A stretch of 64,000 bases of DNA, taken from the NCBI GenBank assembly GCA_037200845.1, contig JBBCGQ010000001.1, positions 1 to 64,000 on the forward strand, written 5' to 3'. The notes below the pieces were generated by a model, which saw only the letters and a program-made list of their open reading frames with translations, made no database searches and was not told the DNA's origin. The position numbers and the translations under genes are program-made. Within the stretch, counting starts at the first letter, position 1; the number at the start of each line of letters is the position of its first letter. Positions 18,126 to 26,376 of this stretch are shown here, one piece after another. Source of the DNA: Bauldia sp. Its GTDB lineage: Bacteria; Pseudomonadota; Alphaproteobacteria; Rhizobiales; Kaistiaceae.

Positions 18126-18250
18126 GCCCCCTCCACCATGCTTCGCATGGTCCCCCTCCCCCGCTTTGCCGGGGAGGACCTGCCGGATGCGGCCGCGGGT
18201 GCTCCCCCGTTTACGGGGGAGCTGTCGGCAAAGCCGACTGAGGGGGCATG
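18126..18250. repeat. Palindromic intergenic repeat (CCCCTC-ended family) between betB and betA
   Basis: A GC-rich element made of nested hairpins. A perfect 9-bp stem GCTCCCCCG / CGGGGGAGC with a TTTA loop is at 18201-18222, and a 6-bp stem GTCGGC-AAA-GCCGAC is at 18224-18238. Its outer ends are CCCCCTC-type. The layout resembles the short palindromic intergenic elements common in Hyphomicrobiales. Its betA-proximal end supplies the Shine-Dalgarno-like GGAGG for the betA GTG start. No coding potential is evident. Confidence 0.75.
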
Positions 18251-18261
18251 CCCGACACGCA

Positions 18262-20331
18262 TCAATACGGCGCCTGCACGGGGGCGAGGCCGACGTAGAC
18301 GCTCTTCAACTGGGAATAATGCTCGATCGCCGCCTTGCCGTTCTCGCGGCCGAGCCCGGACTGCTTGACGCCGCCGAACGGCAGCTCGATCGGGGTGACA
18401 TTGTACGCGTTGATCCAGCAGGTGCCGGCTTCCAGCTTCGCGATGACGCGATGCCCCCGCGCCAGATCGCGCGTGAACACGCCGGCGGCGAGGCCGTACA
18501 CCGTGTCGTTGGCGCGGCGGATGACCTCGTCTTCCTCGGCGAAGGACAGCACGGTCATCACCGGCCCGAATATTTCCTCGCGCACGATGCCCATGTCGTC
18601 GTCGCACCCGTCGAACACCGTCGGCTCGACGAACCAGCCGCGCTTCATCGCGCCGGCATCGGCGCGATTGCCGCCGACCAGAATCTTCGCGCCTTCCTTT
18701 TTGCCGCGCTCGATGTAGCCGAGCACCTTCTTCATGTGCTCTTCCGAGATCAGCGCGCCGACCTGCGTCTTCGGATCGAGCGGGTCGCCGATGGTCATAC
18801 GCTGCACGCGCTCGACGAGCTTCGCCAGGAACGCGTCCTTCACGGCGCGATGCACGAACACGCGCGTGCCGTTCGAACAGACCTCGCCGGCCGAATAGAA
18901 ATTTGCGAGCAGCGCGCCCGAGACGGCGTCGTCGAGATCGGCATCCTCGAACACGATCAGCGGCGACTTGCCGCCGAGCTCCAGCGTCACGTGCTTCAAC
19001 GTCGGCGACGCGTCCGCCATCACGGCCTTGCCGGTCGACACCTCGCCGGTCAGCGAAACCTTGGCGATCGCCGGATGGCGCGTCAGCAACCGGCCGGTGT
19101 CCGCCAAGCCCTGTACGACGTTGAACACGCCGTCCGGCAGCCCCGCTTCCGTGTAGATTTCGGCGAGTTTCGCGGCCGAGAGCGGCGTCAGCTCCGCCGG
19201 CTTGAAGATCATCGCGTTGCCGCAGGCGAGCGCCGGCGCCGATTTCCAGCAGGCGATCTGGATCGGGTAGTTCCACGCCCCGATCCCGGCGACGATGCCG
19301 AGCGGCTCGCGCCGCGTGTAGCCCATGGCCGACGGGCCGAGATCGATGTGCTCGCCCGCCAGCCCACCGGCGAGCCCGGCAAAATAATCGAGGCAGTCGG
19401 CGCCCGAGATGACGTCGACCACCGACGTCTCCTGGATCGGCTTGCCCGTGTCGAGCGTCTCCAGCCGCGCCAGCTCCGCGTTGCGCGCGCGCAGGATATC
19501 GGCGGCGCGTTTCATCACGCGCCCGCGCTCCAGCCCGGTCATCGCAGACCACACGGCCTGTCCGCGCTTGGCGGCCGCCACGGCGGCATCGACCTCCGCC
19601 GCGCCCGCGATCTCGACCTCGGCAAGTTTCTCGCCGGTCGCCGGATTGCTGGTGACGAACGTCGCCCGCTTCGCCGCGTCGATGTACGCACCGCCGATGT
19701 AGTTCCGTACGCGCGTTTCGCTTTTCTTCGCCATCGCCGGCTTCGCGGCGCATCGCAGAAGTTCGGCATCGATGAACGCACTCGCCGTCGCCCGCGCCGC
19801 TGCGCTGTCCGTCTCCTTCGGCGACGACAGCGCCGCGCCGAGCCACAGCCCGTCGATCATCGCCGCAACGGCGTGCGCGATCCGGTCAGCCTCCACCGCC
19901 GGCACGATCTGCTTCAGCCCATGACGAAGGTTGGAAAGCAGCCGCCCCTGATAGACCTTCTGCACCCGCTTCAGCCGCGCCGAGTGCAGCACCTGCCCCC
20001 AGAACGCCAGCCACACGCTGCACGTCCGCGCGTCGAATTCTTCCGCCGCCAGAGTCGTGTCGATCACCGCCTGCACGCGCTCCCGCGCCGTCCGCGCGGA
20101 GCGCAGCCGTTTCGACAGACCGAGCGCCAGACGCGCCGCCAGGCTGCGCAGCGTCGCCTCGAGCAGACCGTCCTTGTCGACGAAATAATGCGCGATCAGC
20201 CCGGGCGAGACGCCGGCCTTCTGGCCGATCGCGGCCAGCGTCGTCGCGGCAAAACCTTCCGCCGCCATGGTGTCGACGGTCGCCTCGATGAGCTGGCGGC
20301 GGCGGAGATCCTCGGGTTCGACGCGCTGCAT
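18262..20331 (-). CDS. betI-betB: BetI-BetB fusion: TetR-type choline repressor joined to betaine aldehyde dehydrogenase
   Basis: One uninterrupted frame of 689 residues contains two complete proteins. Residues 1-199 are BetI: an N-terminal HTH ([19 protein letters not shown], then [16 protein letters not shown]) and the [10 protein letters not shown] ligand domain. Residues 200-689 (490 residues, the E. coli BetB length) are BetB with catalytic E451 (LELGGK) and C485 (GEVCSNG), equivalent to E252 and C286 of BetB. The joint reads [13 protein letters not shown] with no stop and no good SD before the internal ATG at 19734. I chose ATG 20331 because the sequence before it is not BetI-like and overlaps an operator-like dyad. 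The enzyme makes glycine betaine with NAD(P). Whether the chain stays fused, or BetB is also initiated internally, is unknown. Confidence 0.85.
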   Translation of the reverse strand: MQRVEPEDLRRRQLIEATVDTMAAEGFAATTLAAIGQKAGVSPGLIAHYFVDKDGLLEATLRSLAARLALGLSKRLRSARTARERVQAVIDTTLAAEEFDARTCSVWLAFWGQVLHSARLKRVQKVYQGRLLSNLRHGLKQIVPAVEADRIAHAVAAMIDGLWLGAALSSPKETDSAAARATASAFIDAELLRCAAKPAMAKKSETRVRNYIGGAYIDAAKRATFVTSNPATGEKLAEVEIAGAAEVDAAVAAAKRGQAVWSAMTGLERGRVMKRAADILRARNAELARLETLDTGKPIQETSVVDVISGADCLDYFAGLAGGLAGEHIDLGPSAMGYTRREPLGIVAGIGAWNYPIQIACWKSAPALACGNAMIFKPAELTPLSAAKLAEIYTEAGLPDGVFNVVQGLADTGRLLTRHPAIAKVSLTGEVSTGKAVMADASPTLKHVTLELGGKSPLIVFEDADLDDAVSGALLANFYSAGEVCSNGTRVFVHRAVKDAFLAKLVERVQRMTIGDPLDPKTQVGALISEEHMKKVLGYIERGKKEGAKILVGGNRADAGAMKRGWFVEPTVFDGCDDDMGIVREEIFGPVMTVLSFAEEDEVIRRANDTVYGLAAGVFTRDLARGHRVIAKLEAGTCWINAYNVTPIELPFGGVKQSGLGRENGKAAIEHYSQLKSVYVGLAPVQAPY

Positions 20332-20352
20332 GACAATGCCCAGGAGTTGTCC

Positions 20353-20370
20353 ATTGAACGGCTGATCAAT
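20353..20370. promoter_or_regulatory. Putative BetI operator 1
   Basis: The dyad ATTGAACGGCTGATCAAT is symmetric at 14 of 18 positions and lies 22 bases upstream of the chosen betI-betB start. It resembles the TTGAACG-type inverted repeats described for BetI in proteobacteria. A second, closely similar copy lies 90 bases away. Its position fits autorepression of betI-betB. Confidence 0.6.
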
Positions 20371-20442
20371 AGGCAGAAACGCCCAGCCACACAATGGTAT
20401 CGGCATCGACCCTGACTACTTAGCTCGCGAAATTTTGTCCCC

Positions 20443-20460
20443 GTTGAACGCGCGATCAGC
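20443..20460. promoter_or_regulatory. Putative BetI operator 2, choX side
   Basis: GTTGAACGCGCGATCAGC matches operator 1 at TTGAACG and GATCA with the same spacing, exactly 90 bases away centre to centre. It sits in the divergent region on the choX side, 150 bases before the choX start, where it could control the choXWV promoter. The assignment is by similarity to operator 1 and by context. Confidence 0.55.
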
Positions 20461-20484
20461 TAGTATTTCACCGGATTTGGCTGG

Positions 20485-20528
20485 GTTGCCTTGCGTCCGC
20501 CTCGCGGACGCGATTGGTTGAAGGCAAC
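20485..20528 (+). promoter_or_regulatory. Long bulged stem-loop in the choX leader
   Basis: GTTGCCTT (20485-20492) pairs perfectly with AAGGCAAC (20521-20528). Directly inside it GCGTCCGC (20493-20500) pairs with GCGGACGC (20504-20511) over a CTC loop, leaving a 9-base bulge on the 3' side. If transcribed this is a 16-bp bulged hairpin in the choX 5' leader. There is no U tract, so it is not a normal terminator. It may be a structured leader or a protein site. Confidence 0.5.
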
Positions 20529-20609
20529 TCTGGCCCGCTGATTGCTACTCGGACTCGAAAGTACTGCGAACCGGAGCGGGGCGCGCTCACCTGGAAACGG
20601 AGGAATTCG

Positions 20610-21557
20610 ATGCGTAATGCCTGGCGTATTGCCGCGGCCGGCCTGGCCGCGATGACCATCACTACCGCCGCCAACGCGGCTGACTCGGCTGCCTGCAAGA
20701 CCGTACGCTTCTCCGATGTCGGCTGGACCGACATCACCTCGACCACCGCGATGGCTTCGCGTCTGCTCACTGCGCTCGGCTACGAGCCGAAGACCACCGT
20801 GCTCGCCGTGCCGGTAACGTACGAATCGATGAAGAACAAGGACATCGACGTGTTCCTCGGCAACTGGCAGCCGACGATGGAATCGATCCGTGCTCCATAC
20901 ATCACGGACAAGACCGTCGACCTGATCGCCAAGCCGAACCTCGAGGGCGCCAAGTACACGCTGGCCGTCCCGACCTACACCTTCGACGCCGGCCTGAAGA
21001 CCTTCGCCGACATCGCCAAGTTCAAGGACCAGCTCGACGGCAAGATCTACGGCATCGAGCCGGGCAACGACGGCAACAAGATCATCCTCGACATGATCGC
21101 CAAGGACGTCGACGGGCTGAAGGACTTCAACCTCGTCGAGTCGAGCGAGCAGGGCATGCTCGCCGAAGTCGATCGCGCCACGCGGCAGAACAAGCCGATC
21201 GTCTTCCTCGGCTGGGAACCGCACCCGATGAACTCCAAGTACAAGATGAGCTACCTGTCGGGCGGCGACGACACCTTCGGGCCGGACTACGGCGGCGCCA
21301 CCGTGTTCACCAACACCCGCGCCGGCTACGTCGGCGAATGCCCGAACGTCGGCAAGTTCATCACCAATCTCACCTTCTCGCTCGGCATGGAGAACGAGGT
21401 GATGGGCAAGATCCTGTTCGACTCCGAAGACCCGGCAAAGGCCGCGGAAGAGTGGCTGAAGGCCAACCCGACCGCGTGGACCTCGTGGTTCGACGGCGTC
21501 ACCACCTTCGACGGCAAGCCCGGGCTCGACGCCGCCAAGGCGAGCCTCGGCCTCTAG
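20610..21557 (+). CDS. choX: Choline-binding periplasmic protein of ABC importer
   Basis: The start is the ATG at 20610 with GGAGG about 6 bases upstream, giving 315 residues. Residues 1-23 are a signal peptide ending ANA. The mature part is an OpuAC-type ligand-binding protein. Trp and Asp residues at W39/D41 (VGWTDITS) and W86 (GNWQPTM), and the later LGWEPHPMN, match the aromatic box that holds the quaternary ammonium in ChoX of Sinorhizobium meliloti. The sequence as a whole is closer to ChoX than to ProX. It is followed by permease and ATPase genes and a strong hairpin at 21570-21598. It is probably repressed by BetI and induced by choline (inference). Confidence 0.93.
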   Translation: MRNAWRIAAAGLAAMTITTAANAADSAACKTVRFSDVGWTDITSTTAMASRLLTALGYEPKTTVLAVPVTYESMKNKDIDVFLGNWQPTMESIRAPYITDKTVDLIAKPNLEGAKYTLAVPTYTFDAGLKTFADIAKFKDQLDGKIYGIEPGNDGNKIILDMIAKDVDGLKDFNLVESSEQGMLAEVDRATRQNKPIVFLGWEPHPMNSKYKMSYLSGGDDTFGPDYGGATVFTNTRAGYVGECPNVGKFITNLTFSLGMENEVMGKILFDSEDPAKAAEEWLKANPTAWTSWFDGVTTFDGKPGLDAAKASLGL

Positions 21558-21569
21558 TCTTTTGAACTT

Positions 21570-21598
21570 CCGGCGGGCGGCCAAGCGCTGCCCGCCGG
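21570..21598 (+). promoter_or_regulatory. Intercistronic hairpin between choX and choW
   Basis: CCGGCGGGC (21570-21578) and GCCCGCCGG (21590-21598) form a perfect 9-bp stem with an 11-base loop, 12 bases after the choX stop. There is no U tract. Hairpins in this place often protect the binding-protein mRNA 3' end, so that the binding protein is made in excess over the membrane parts. Confidence 0.6.
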
Positions 21599-21626
21599 TC
21601 ACGCCCGAGGGGATGGAGGGCGCTAG

Positions 21627-22481
21627 ATGGACGACCTGATCACCAGCCACAAGATTCCACTGGGCAACTGGCTGCGCGCCGGTCTCGACATCCTCAACTT
21701 CCACGCCGCCGGTGTCTTCGATTTCATCTCGCTCGTGCTTGGCGGCCTGATCAACGCGCTGCTGATCGGCCTCCTCTGGTTCAATCCGCTCGTCCTAATC
21801 GTCATCCTGACCGTCGGCACGTGGTTCCTGCACCGCTCGTGGCCGCTCGCCCTCGGCGTGCTTGTCGGGCTGCTGTTCGTGATGAACCTCGGCTACTGGC
21901 AGGCGACGATGGAGACGCTGGCGCTGGTGCTCTGCGCCACGCTGGTCTCGGTCGCCGTCGGGGTGCCGATCGGCATCGCCGCCGCGCACCGGCCGATGCT
22001 CTACACCGTCATCCGTCCGATCCTCGACCTGATGCAGACGATCCCGACGTTCGTCTATCTCATCCCGACGCTGGTGCTGTTCGGTCTCGGCATGGTCCCC
22101 GGCCTCATCTCCACCGTGATCTTCGCCATCGCCGCGCCGATCCGCCTCACCCACCTCGGCATCTCGTCCGTGCCGCTCCAGCTCCACGAAGCCGGCCAGG
22201 CCTTCGGCGCCACCAAACGCCAGCTCCTGTGGAAGGTCGAGATCCCCTACGCCCTGCCGACCATCATGGCCGGCATCACCCAGTGCATCATGCTGTCGCT
22301 GTCGATGGTGGTCATCGCGGCGCTCGTCGGCGCCGACGGCCTCGGCAAGCCGGTGGTGCGCGCCCTCAACACCGTCAACGTCTCGATGGGCTTCGAGGCC
22401 GGCCTCGCCATCGTCGTCCTCGCCATCCTGCTCGACCGCGTCTGCAAATGGCCCGAGCGCAACTTGAAGGGCACGCGATAG
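21627..22481 (+). CDS. choW: Choline ABC transporter permease
   Basis: The 284-residue membrane protein has about six to seven hydrophobic segments and the inner-membrane permease signature near residues 186-220 (QLHEAGQAFGATKRQLLWKVEIPYA split by the EAA-like loop). It belongs to the OpuAB/ProW family and provides the translocation path for choline. Start ATG 21627 has GGAGG about 8 bases upstream. It is located between choX and choV, and choV starts 6 bases after its stop, so the genes are co-transcribed. Confidence 0.92.
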   Translation: MDDLITSHKIPLGNWLRAGLDILNFHAAGVFDFISLVLGGLINALLIGLLWFNPLVLIVILTVGTWFLHRSWPLALGVLVGLLFVMNLGYWQATMETLALVLCATLVSVAVGVPIGIAAAHRPMLYTVIRPILDLMQTIPTFVYLIPTLVLFGLGMVPGLISTVIFAIAAPIRLTHLGISSVPLQLHEAGQAFGATKRQLLWKVEIPYALPTIMAGITQCIMLSLSMVVIAALVGADGLGKPVVRALNTVNVSMGFEAGLAIVVLAILLDRVCKWPERNLKGTR

Positions 22482-22487
22482 CCGCCG

Positions 22488-23666
22488 ATGCCCGTCGTTG
22501 AATTCAGGAATGTCGACATCGTTTTCGGCGGCGACCGCAAGGCCGCGCTGGCGATGCTGTCGCAAGGCGCCACCCGCGACGAGGTCATCGCCAAAACGAA
22601 GTCCGTCCCCGGCGCCATCGACATCAACTTCTCCGTCAAGCGCGGCGAGATCTGCGTGCTGATGGGCCTGTCCGGCTCCGGCAAGTCGACGGTCGTGCGC
22701 GCCATCAACCGCCTCAACGAGGTCGCGCGCGGCTCCGTCACCGTCGATCATCGCGGCAAGCCGGTGAACGTCACCACCTGCGACGACGCCACGCTGCGCG
22801 ATCTCCGCATGCACACCGTCGCCATGGTCTTCCAGCAGTTCGCCCTGCTGCCGTGGCGGACGGTGCGCCAGAACGTCGGCTTCGGCCTCGAGCTCCGCGG
22901 CATGGCGGACGCCGAACGCGCGAAGATCGTCGACGAGAAGCTGGCGCTCGTCGGCCTGACCGGCTGGGGCGACAAGTACAGCCACGAGCTGTCGGGCGGC
23001 ATGCAGCAGCGCGTCGGCCTCGCCCGCGCCTTCGCCACCGACGCCGACATCCTGCTGATGGACGAGCCCTTCTCCGCCCTCGACCCGCTTATCCGCGACA
23101 AGCTGCAGGACGAGCTGCTCGACCTCCAGCGCAAGCTGAAGAAGACCATCGTCTTCGTCAGCCACGACCTCGACGAGGCGCTGAAGCTCGGCAACTCGAT
23201 CGCGATTCTGGAGTCCGGTCGCATCGTCCAGAAGGGCACCGCCGAGGACATCCTGCTCCGCCCCGCCGATGCCTACGTCGCCGAATTCGTGAAGCACATG
23301 AACCCGCTTAACGTGCTGCGCGGCAACTCTGTCATGACCCCGGCCTCGGCGCTGCGCCGCGAGGGCGGCGCCATCGTCATCGACACCGGCGGCATCCGCG
23401 TCCACACCGACGCGGAGGATCGCCCCATCCGCGTGACGCTGAACGGCCGCGAAGGCCGCATCGCCACCACCGACGCCGACACCGGCGCGGTCAACGGCGA
23501 CGGCTACGACATGATCGTCGCGCCGGTCGACCTGACGCTGCGCGCCGCGATCGCGCTGAAGTCGCAGACCGACCACCCCATCCTCCTCGTCGACCAGCTC
23601 GGCCGCCTCGCCGGCCTCTGCGGCAACGAGGAGATCTACCGAGGCTTGTTGAGGAAGCAGTCGTGA
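22488..23666 (+). CDS. choV: Choline ABC transporter ATP-binding protein
   Basis: The 392-residue ATPase of the ProV/OpuAA type has Walker A (GLSGSGKST, about 62-70), Q loop, the signature LSGGMQQRV, Walker B (ILLMDEPFSALD) and the switch His in VSHDLDEA. A C-terminal region of about 120 residues after the nucleotide-binding domain corresponds to the CBS-like osmosensing tail of this family, here divergent. It drives choline uptake with ChoX and ChoW. The start follows the choW stop by 6 bases. The downstream gap holds a palindromic repeat, and then the demethylation genes continue on the same strand. Confidence 0.92.
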   Translation: MPVVEFRNVDIVFGGDRKAALAMLSQGATRDEVIAKTKSVPGAIDINFSVKRGEICVLMGLSGSGKSTVVRAINRLNEVARGSVTVDHRGKPVNVTTCDDATLRDLRMHTVAMVFQQFALLPWRTVRQNVGFGLELRGMADAERAKIVDEKLALVGLTGWGDKYSHELSGGMQQRVGLARAFATDADILLMDEPFSALDPLIRDKLQDELLDLQRKLKKTIVFVSHDLDEALKLGNSIAILESGRIVQKGTAEDILLRPADAYVAEFVKHMNPLNVLRGNSVMTPASALRREGGAIVIDTGGIRVHTDAEDRPIRVTLNGREGRIATTDADTGAVNGDGYDMIVAPVDLTLRAAIALKSQTDHPILLVDQLGRLAGLCGNEEIYRGLLRKQS

Positions 23667-23681
23667 TAGTCGCCGCCGAAG

Positions 23682-23855
23682 CCCCCTCACCCTTTGCACC
23701 TAAGCTCGCTCCGCTCGCCAAGGTGCAAAGCCCTCTCCCACAGGGGGAGAGGGGAGAATGGGCACCGCCGGATCCTCCTTCCCCTCTCCCCGGGTGGGAG
23801 AGGGCTCTTTCTCTTGGTGAGGCGAAGCCGAGCCTAGAGAAAGAGGGTGAGGGGG
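23682..23855. repeat. Palindromic intergenic repeat copy A (CCCTCACCC...GGGTGAGGG)
   Basis: The ends CCCCCTCACCCT and AGGGTGAGGGGG are inverted repeats. Inside are paired blocks such as CCCTCTCCC / GGGAGAGGG and CTTGG(T)GAGGCGAAGCC. The element is the same family as the copy at 28392-28539: both share the gcacct..., ccctctccca, gggagagggct and cctagagaaagagggtgaggg blocks. The GAGGGGG end lies 7 bases before the GTG start at 23863. It looks like a known type of short palindromic element of Hyphomicrobiales, not a transposon with its own gene. Confidence 0.8.
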
Positions 23856-23862
23856 CAGCGCT

Positions 23863-26373
23863 GTGAGAACCCACGCCCGCGCGGTCGTCATCGGCGGAGG
23901 CGTCGTCGGCGTCTCGACGCTCTACCATCTCGCCAAGAAGGGCTGGTCCGATGTCGTGCTAGTCGAGCGCAAGGAACTGACCTCCGGCTCGACGTGGCAC
24001 GCGGCCGGCCTCCTGCCGCTGTTCAACATGAGCTACTCGGTCGGCCAGATTCACAAATATTCGGTCGGCCTCTACGGCAAACTGGAAGCCGAGACCGGGC
24101 AGAACGTCGGCTTCCGGCAGGTCAGCAACATCCGCCTGGCGCGCACCAAGGACCGCTGGGACGAGTACATGTATTACGCCGGCGTCGCGCGCACGATCGG
24201 CGTGCCGCTCAACATCCTGACGCCGCAGCAGGTGAAGGAAATCTGGCCGCTCTGCGAGATCGACGGCATCATCGGCGCCATCCAGCATCCCGACGACGGC
24301 TACATCCAGCCCGCCGACCTGACGCAAGCCTTCGCCAAGGGCGCGCGTGCCATGGGCGCCGAGATCAACCGCGAGACGACGGTGACCGCGATCGAGCGCA
24401 CGCCGGCGGGCGAGTGGCGGGTGGTGACCGACAAGGGCGACATCACCTGCGAGCACGTGATCTCCGCCACGGGCAACTTCGCTAGGCTGACCGGCGCGAT
24501 GGTCGGCCTCGATGTTCCGGTGATCCCCGTCGAGCACCAGTACATCGTCACGGAGCCGCATCCCGCGATCCTCGAACGCAAGGCCAAGGGCCTGCCGGAG
24601 ATGGGCGTGCTCCGCGAGAGCGACTCAAGCTGGTACATGCGCGAGGAAAACGGCGGCCTGCTGCTCGGGCCTTACGAGAAGGGCGCGCCCGCCTGCTACG
24701 TCGACGGGCCGGCAGAAAATTCCGCGTACGAACTGTTCCAGGAAGACCTCGACCGCCTGATGCCACACATCGAGACGGCCATCGCCCGCGTCCCTGCCTT
24801 CGGCGAGGTCGGCGTGAAGAAGGTCTACAACGGCGCCATCGCCTATACGCCGGACGGCAGCCCGATCATCGGTCCCGCGTGGGGCGTGCCGAACTTCTGG
24901 CTGAACGAGGGCCACTCGTTCGGCGTCACCGCTGCCGGTGGCGCCGGCTGGCAGCTTGCCGAGTGGATCGTCGACGGCGAGCCGACCGTCGACATGCTGG
25001 GCGTCGATCCGCGCCGCTTCGGCCCCTACGCCTCGCGCGGTTACCTCAAGGAAAAGAACGAGGAGGCCTACGCTGCCGTCTTCACCGTCCACTATCCCGA
25101 CGAGGAGCGCGTCGCCGCGCGCCCGCTGAAGCGCGCCCCCTCCTACGATCGCTTCAAGGCAATGGGCGCCGTGTTCGGCACAGTCTACGGCTGGGAGCGT
25201 CCCGGCTGGTTTGCCCCGCCCGGCTATGCGCTGAGCCCCGCCCAACTCAACAGGCCGGACGTGCTGCTCAACGAAAACCACCCGCCGGTGAAAAACGGCG
25301 AGCCGATCCGCGAGAAGTGGAGCTTCCGCCGCTCCAACTATTTCGATTTCGTCGGCCAGGAATGCCGCAACGTCCACGAAAACGTCGGCGTCCAGGACAT
25401 GTCTGCGTTTGCCAAGGCGATCGTCGCCGGCCCCGGCGCCGAAGCCTGGCTCGACGGTCTGTTAGCCAACCGCATCCCGAAGAAGATCGGCCGCGTCGGC
25501 CTCTGCCATCTCCTGTCGGCGAACGGCGGCGTCCGCGCCGAGTTCACCGTCTGCCGCACCGGGCCGCGGTCGTTCTATCTGGTCTCCGCCGGCGCGCTGG
25601 AGCGCCACGATCACGACATCATGCAGAAGCTGCTGCCGAAGGATGGTTCGGTCACCTTCCAGCCAATCACAACGCAGCGCGGCGTGCTCGTCGTCGCCGG
25701 CCCGAATTCGCGCGCGCTGCTGCAGAAAATAACCGACGCCGATCTGTCGTCCGATGCCTTCCCGTGGCTGTCGGCGAAGGAGATCAGCATCGGCCCTGCC
25801 GTGACTTGGGCGCTCCGCGTCAACTTCGTCGGCGAGCTCGGCTGGGAGCTGCACCACCCGATCGAGACGCAGAACGAAATCTTCGATCTGCTCTTCGACG
25901 CCGGCAAGGAATTCGGCGTTAAGCCGTTCGGCATCAAGGCGATGCTGGCGATGGCGGTCGAGAAATCCTATCGCCTCGTCGGCCGCGAATTGTCGATCGA
26001 GTACGCCGCGCTGGAGTCCGGCCTCGACCGTTTCGTCCATCCCAACAAGGGCACCTTCCACGGCCGCGACGCGCTGGTCGAATGGCGCGAGAGAGGCTTC
26101 CGCAACCGCTTCGTCACCCTCGAAGTCCACGACGTCACCGACGCCGATGCCCGCGGCTCCGAGCCGATATTGCTGGGCGACGAGCTGGTCGGCCGCGCCA
26201 CGCAAGGTGCGTGGGGCTGGCGCGTGAACAAATCGCTGGCGCTGGCCATGGTCCGCCCCGATCTCGGCGAAATCGGCCAGCCGCTTACGGTCCAGATCCT
26301 GGGCAAGCCCCACCGGGCTACCGTTATCGCCGAGTCGCCCTATGATCCCGACAATGTCGCCCTGCGGAGTTGA
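23863..26373 (+). CDS. Dimethylglycine/sarcosine dehydrogenase-type FAD enzyme with GcvT domain
   Basis: The 836-residue protein has an N-terminal DAO-type FAD domain (VVIGGGVVGVSTLYHLA, residues 8-24), with H46 in SGSTWHAAGLL, the position of the covalent FAD histidine in mammalian DMGDH/SARDH. A FAO-type middle region and a C-terminal GcvT-like folate-binding domain (about 430-830) follow. This two-part build matches dimethylglycine dehydrogenase, which removes one methyl to tetrahydrofolate or as formaldehyde. Context fits conversion of dimethylglycine to sarcosine, directly before the betaine monooxygenase gene. Start is GTG 23863, with its SD in repeat copy A. Sarcosine dehydrogenase is the alternative, less likely because soxBDAG is next door. 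Confidence 0.82.
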   Translation: MRTHARAVVIGGGVVGVSTLYHLAKKGWSDVVLVERKELTSGSTWHAAGLLPLFNMSYSVGQIHKYSVGLYGKLEAETGQNVGFRQVSNIRLARTKDRWDEYMYYAGVARTIGVPLNILTPQQVKEIWPLCEIDGIIGAIQHPDDGYIQPADLTQAFAKGARAMGAEINRETTVTAIERTPAGEWRVVTDKGDITCEHVISATGNFARLTGAMVGLDVPVIPVEHQYIVTEPHPAILERKAKGLPEMGVLRESDSSWYMREENGGLLLGPYEKGAPACYVDGPAENSAYELFQEDLDRLMPHIETAIARVPAFGEVGVKKVYNGAIAYTPDGSPIIGPAWGVPNFWLNEGHSFGVTAAGGAGWQLAEWIVDGEPTVDMLGVDPRRFGPYASRGYLKEKNEEAYAAVFTVHYPDEERVAARPLKRAPSYDRFKAMGAVFGTVYGWERPGWFAPPGYALSPAQLNRPDVLLNENHPPVKNGEPIREKWSFRRSNYFDFVGQECRNVHENVGVQDMSAFAKAIVAGPGAEAWLDGLLANRIPKKIGRVGLCHLLSANGGVRAEFTVCRTGPRSFYLVSAGALERHDHDIMQKLLPKDGSVTFQPITTQRGVLVVAGPNSRALLQKITDADLSSDAFPWLSAKEISIGPAVTWALRVNFVGELGWELHHPIETQNEIFDLLFDAGKEFGVKPFGIKAMLAMAVEKSYRLVGRELSIEYAALESGLDRFVHPNKGTFHGRDALVEWRERGFRNRFVTLEVHDVTDADARGSEPILLGDELVGRATQGAWGWRVNKSLALAMVRPDLGEIGQPLTVQILGKPHRATVIAESPYDPDNVALRS

Positions 26374-26376
26374 GAG

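Noticed and set aside
20332-20406. Extra 25 N-terminal residues (from ATG 20406) for the BetI-BetB protein
   Set aside because: They do not resemble a BetI N-terminus and would place the 20353-20370 operator inside the coding region; ATG 20331 gives the standard BetI start.
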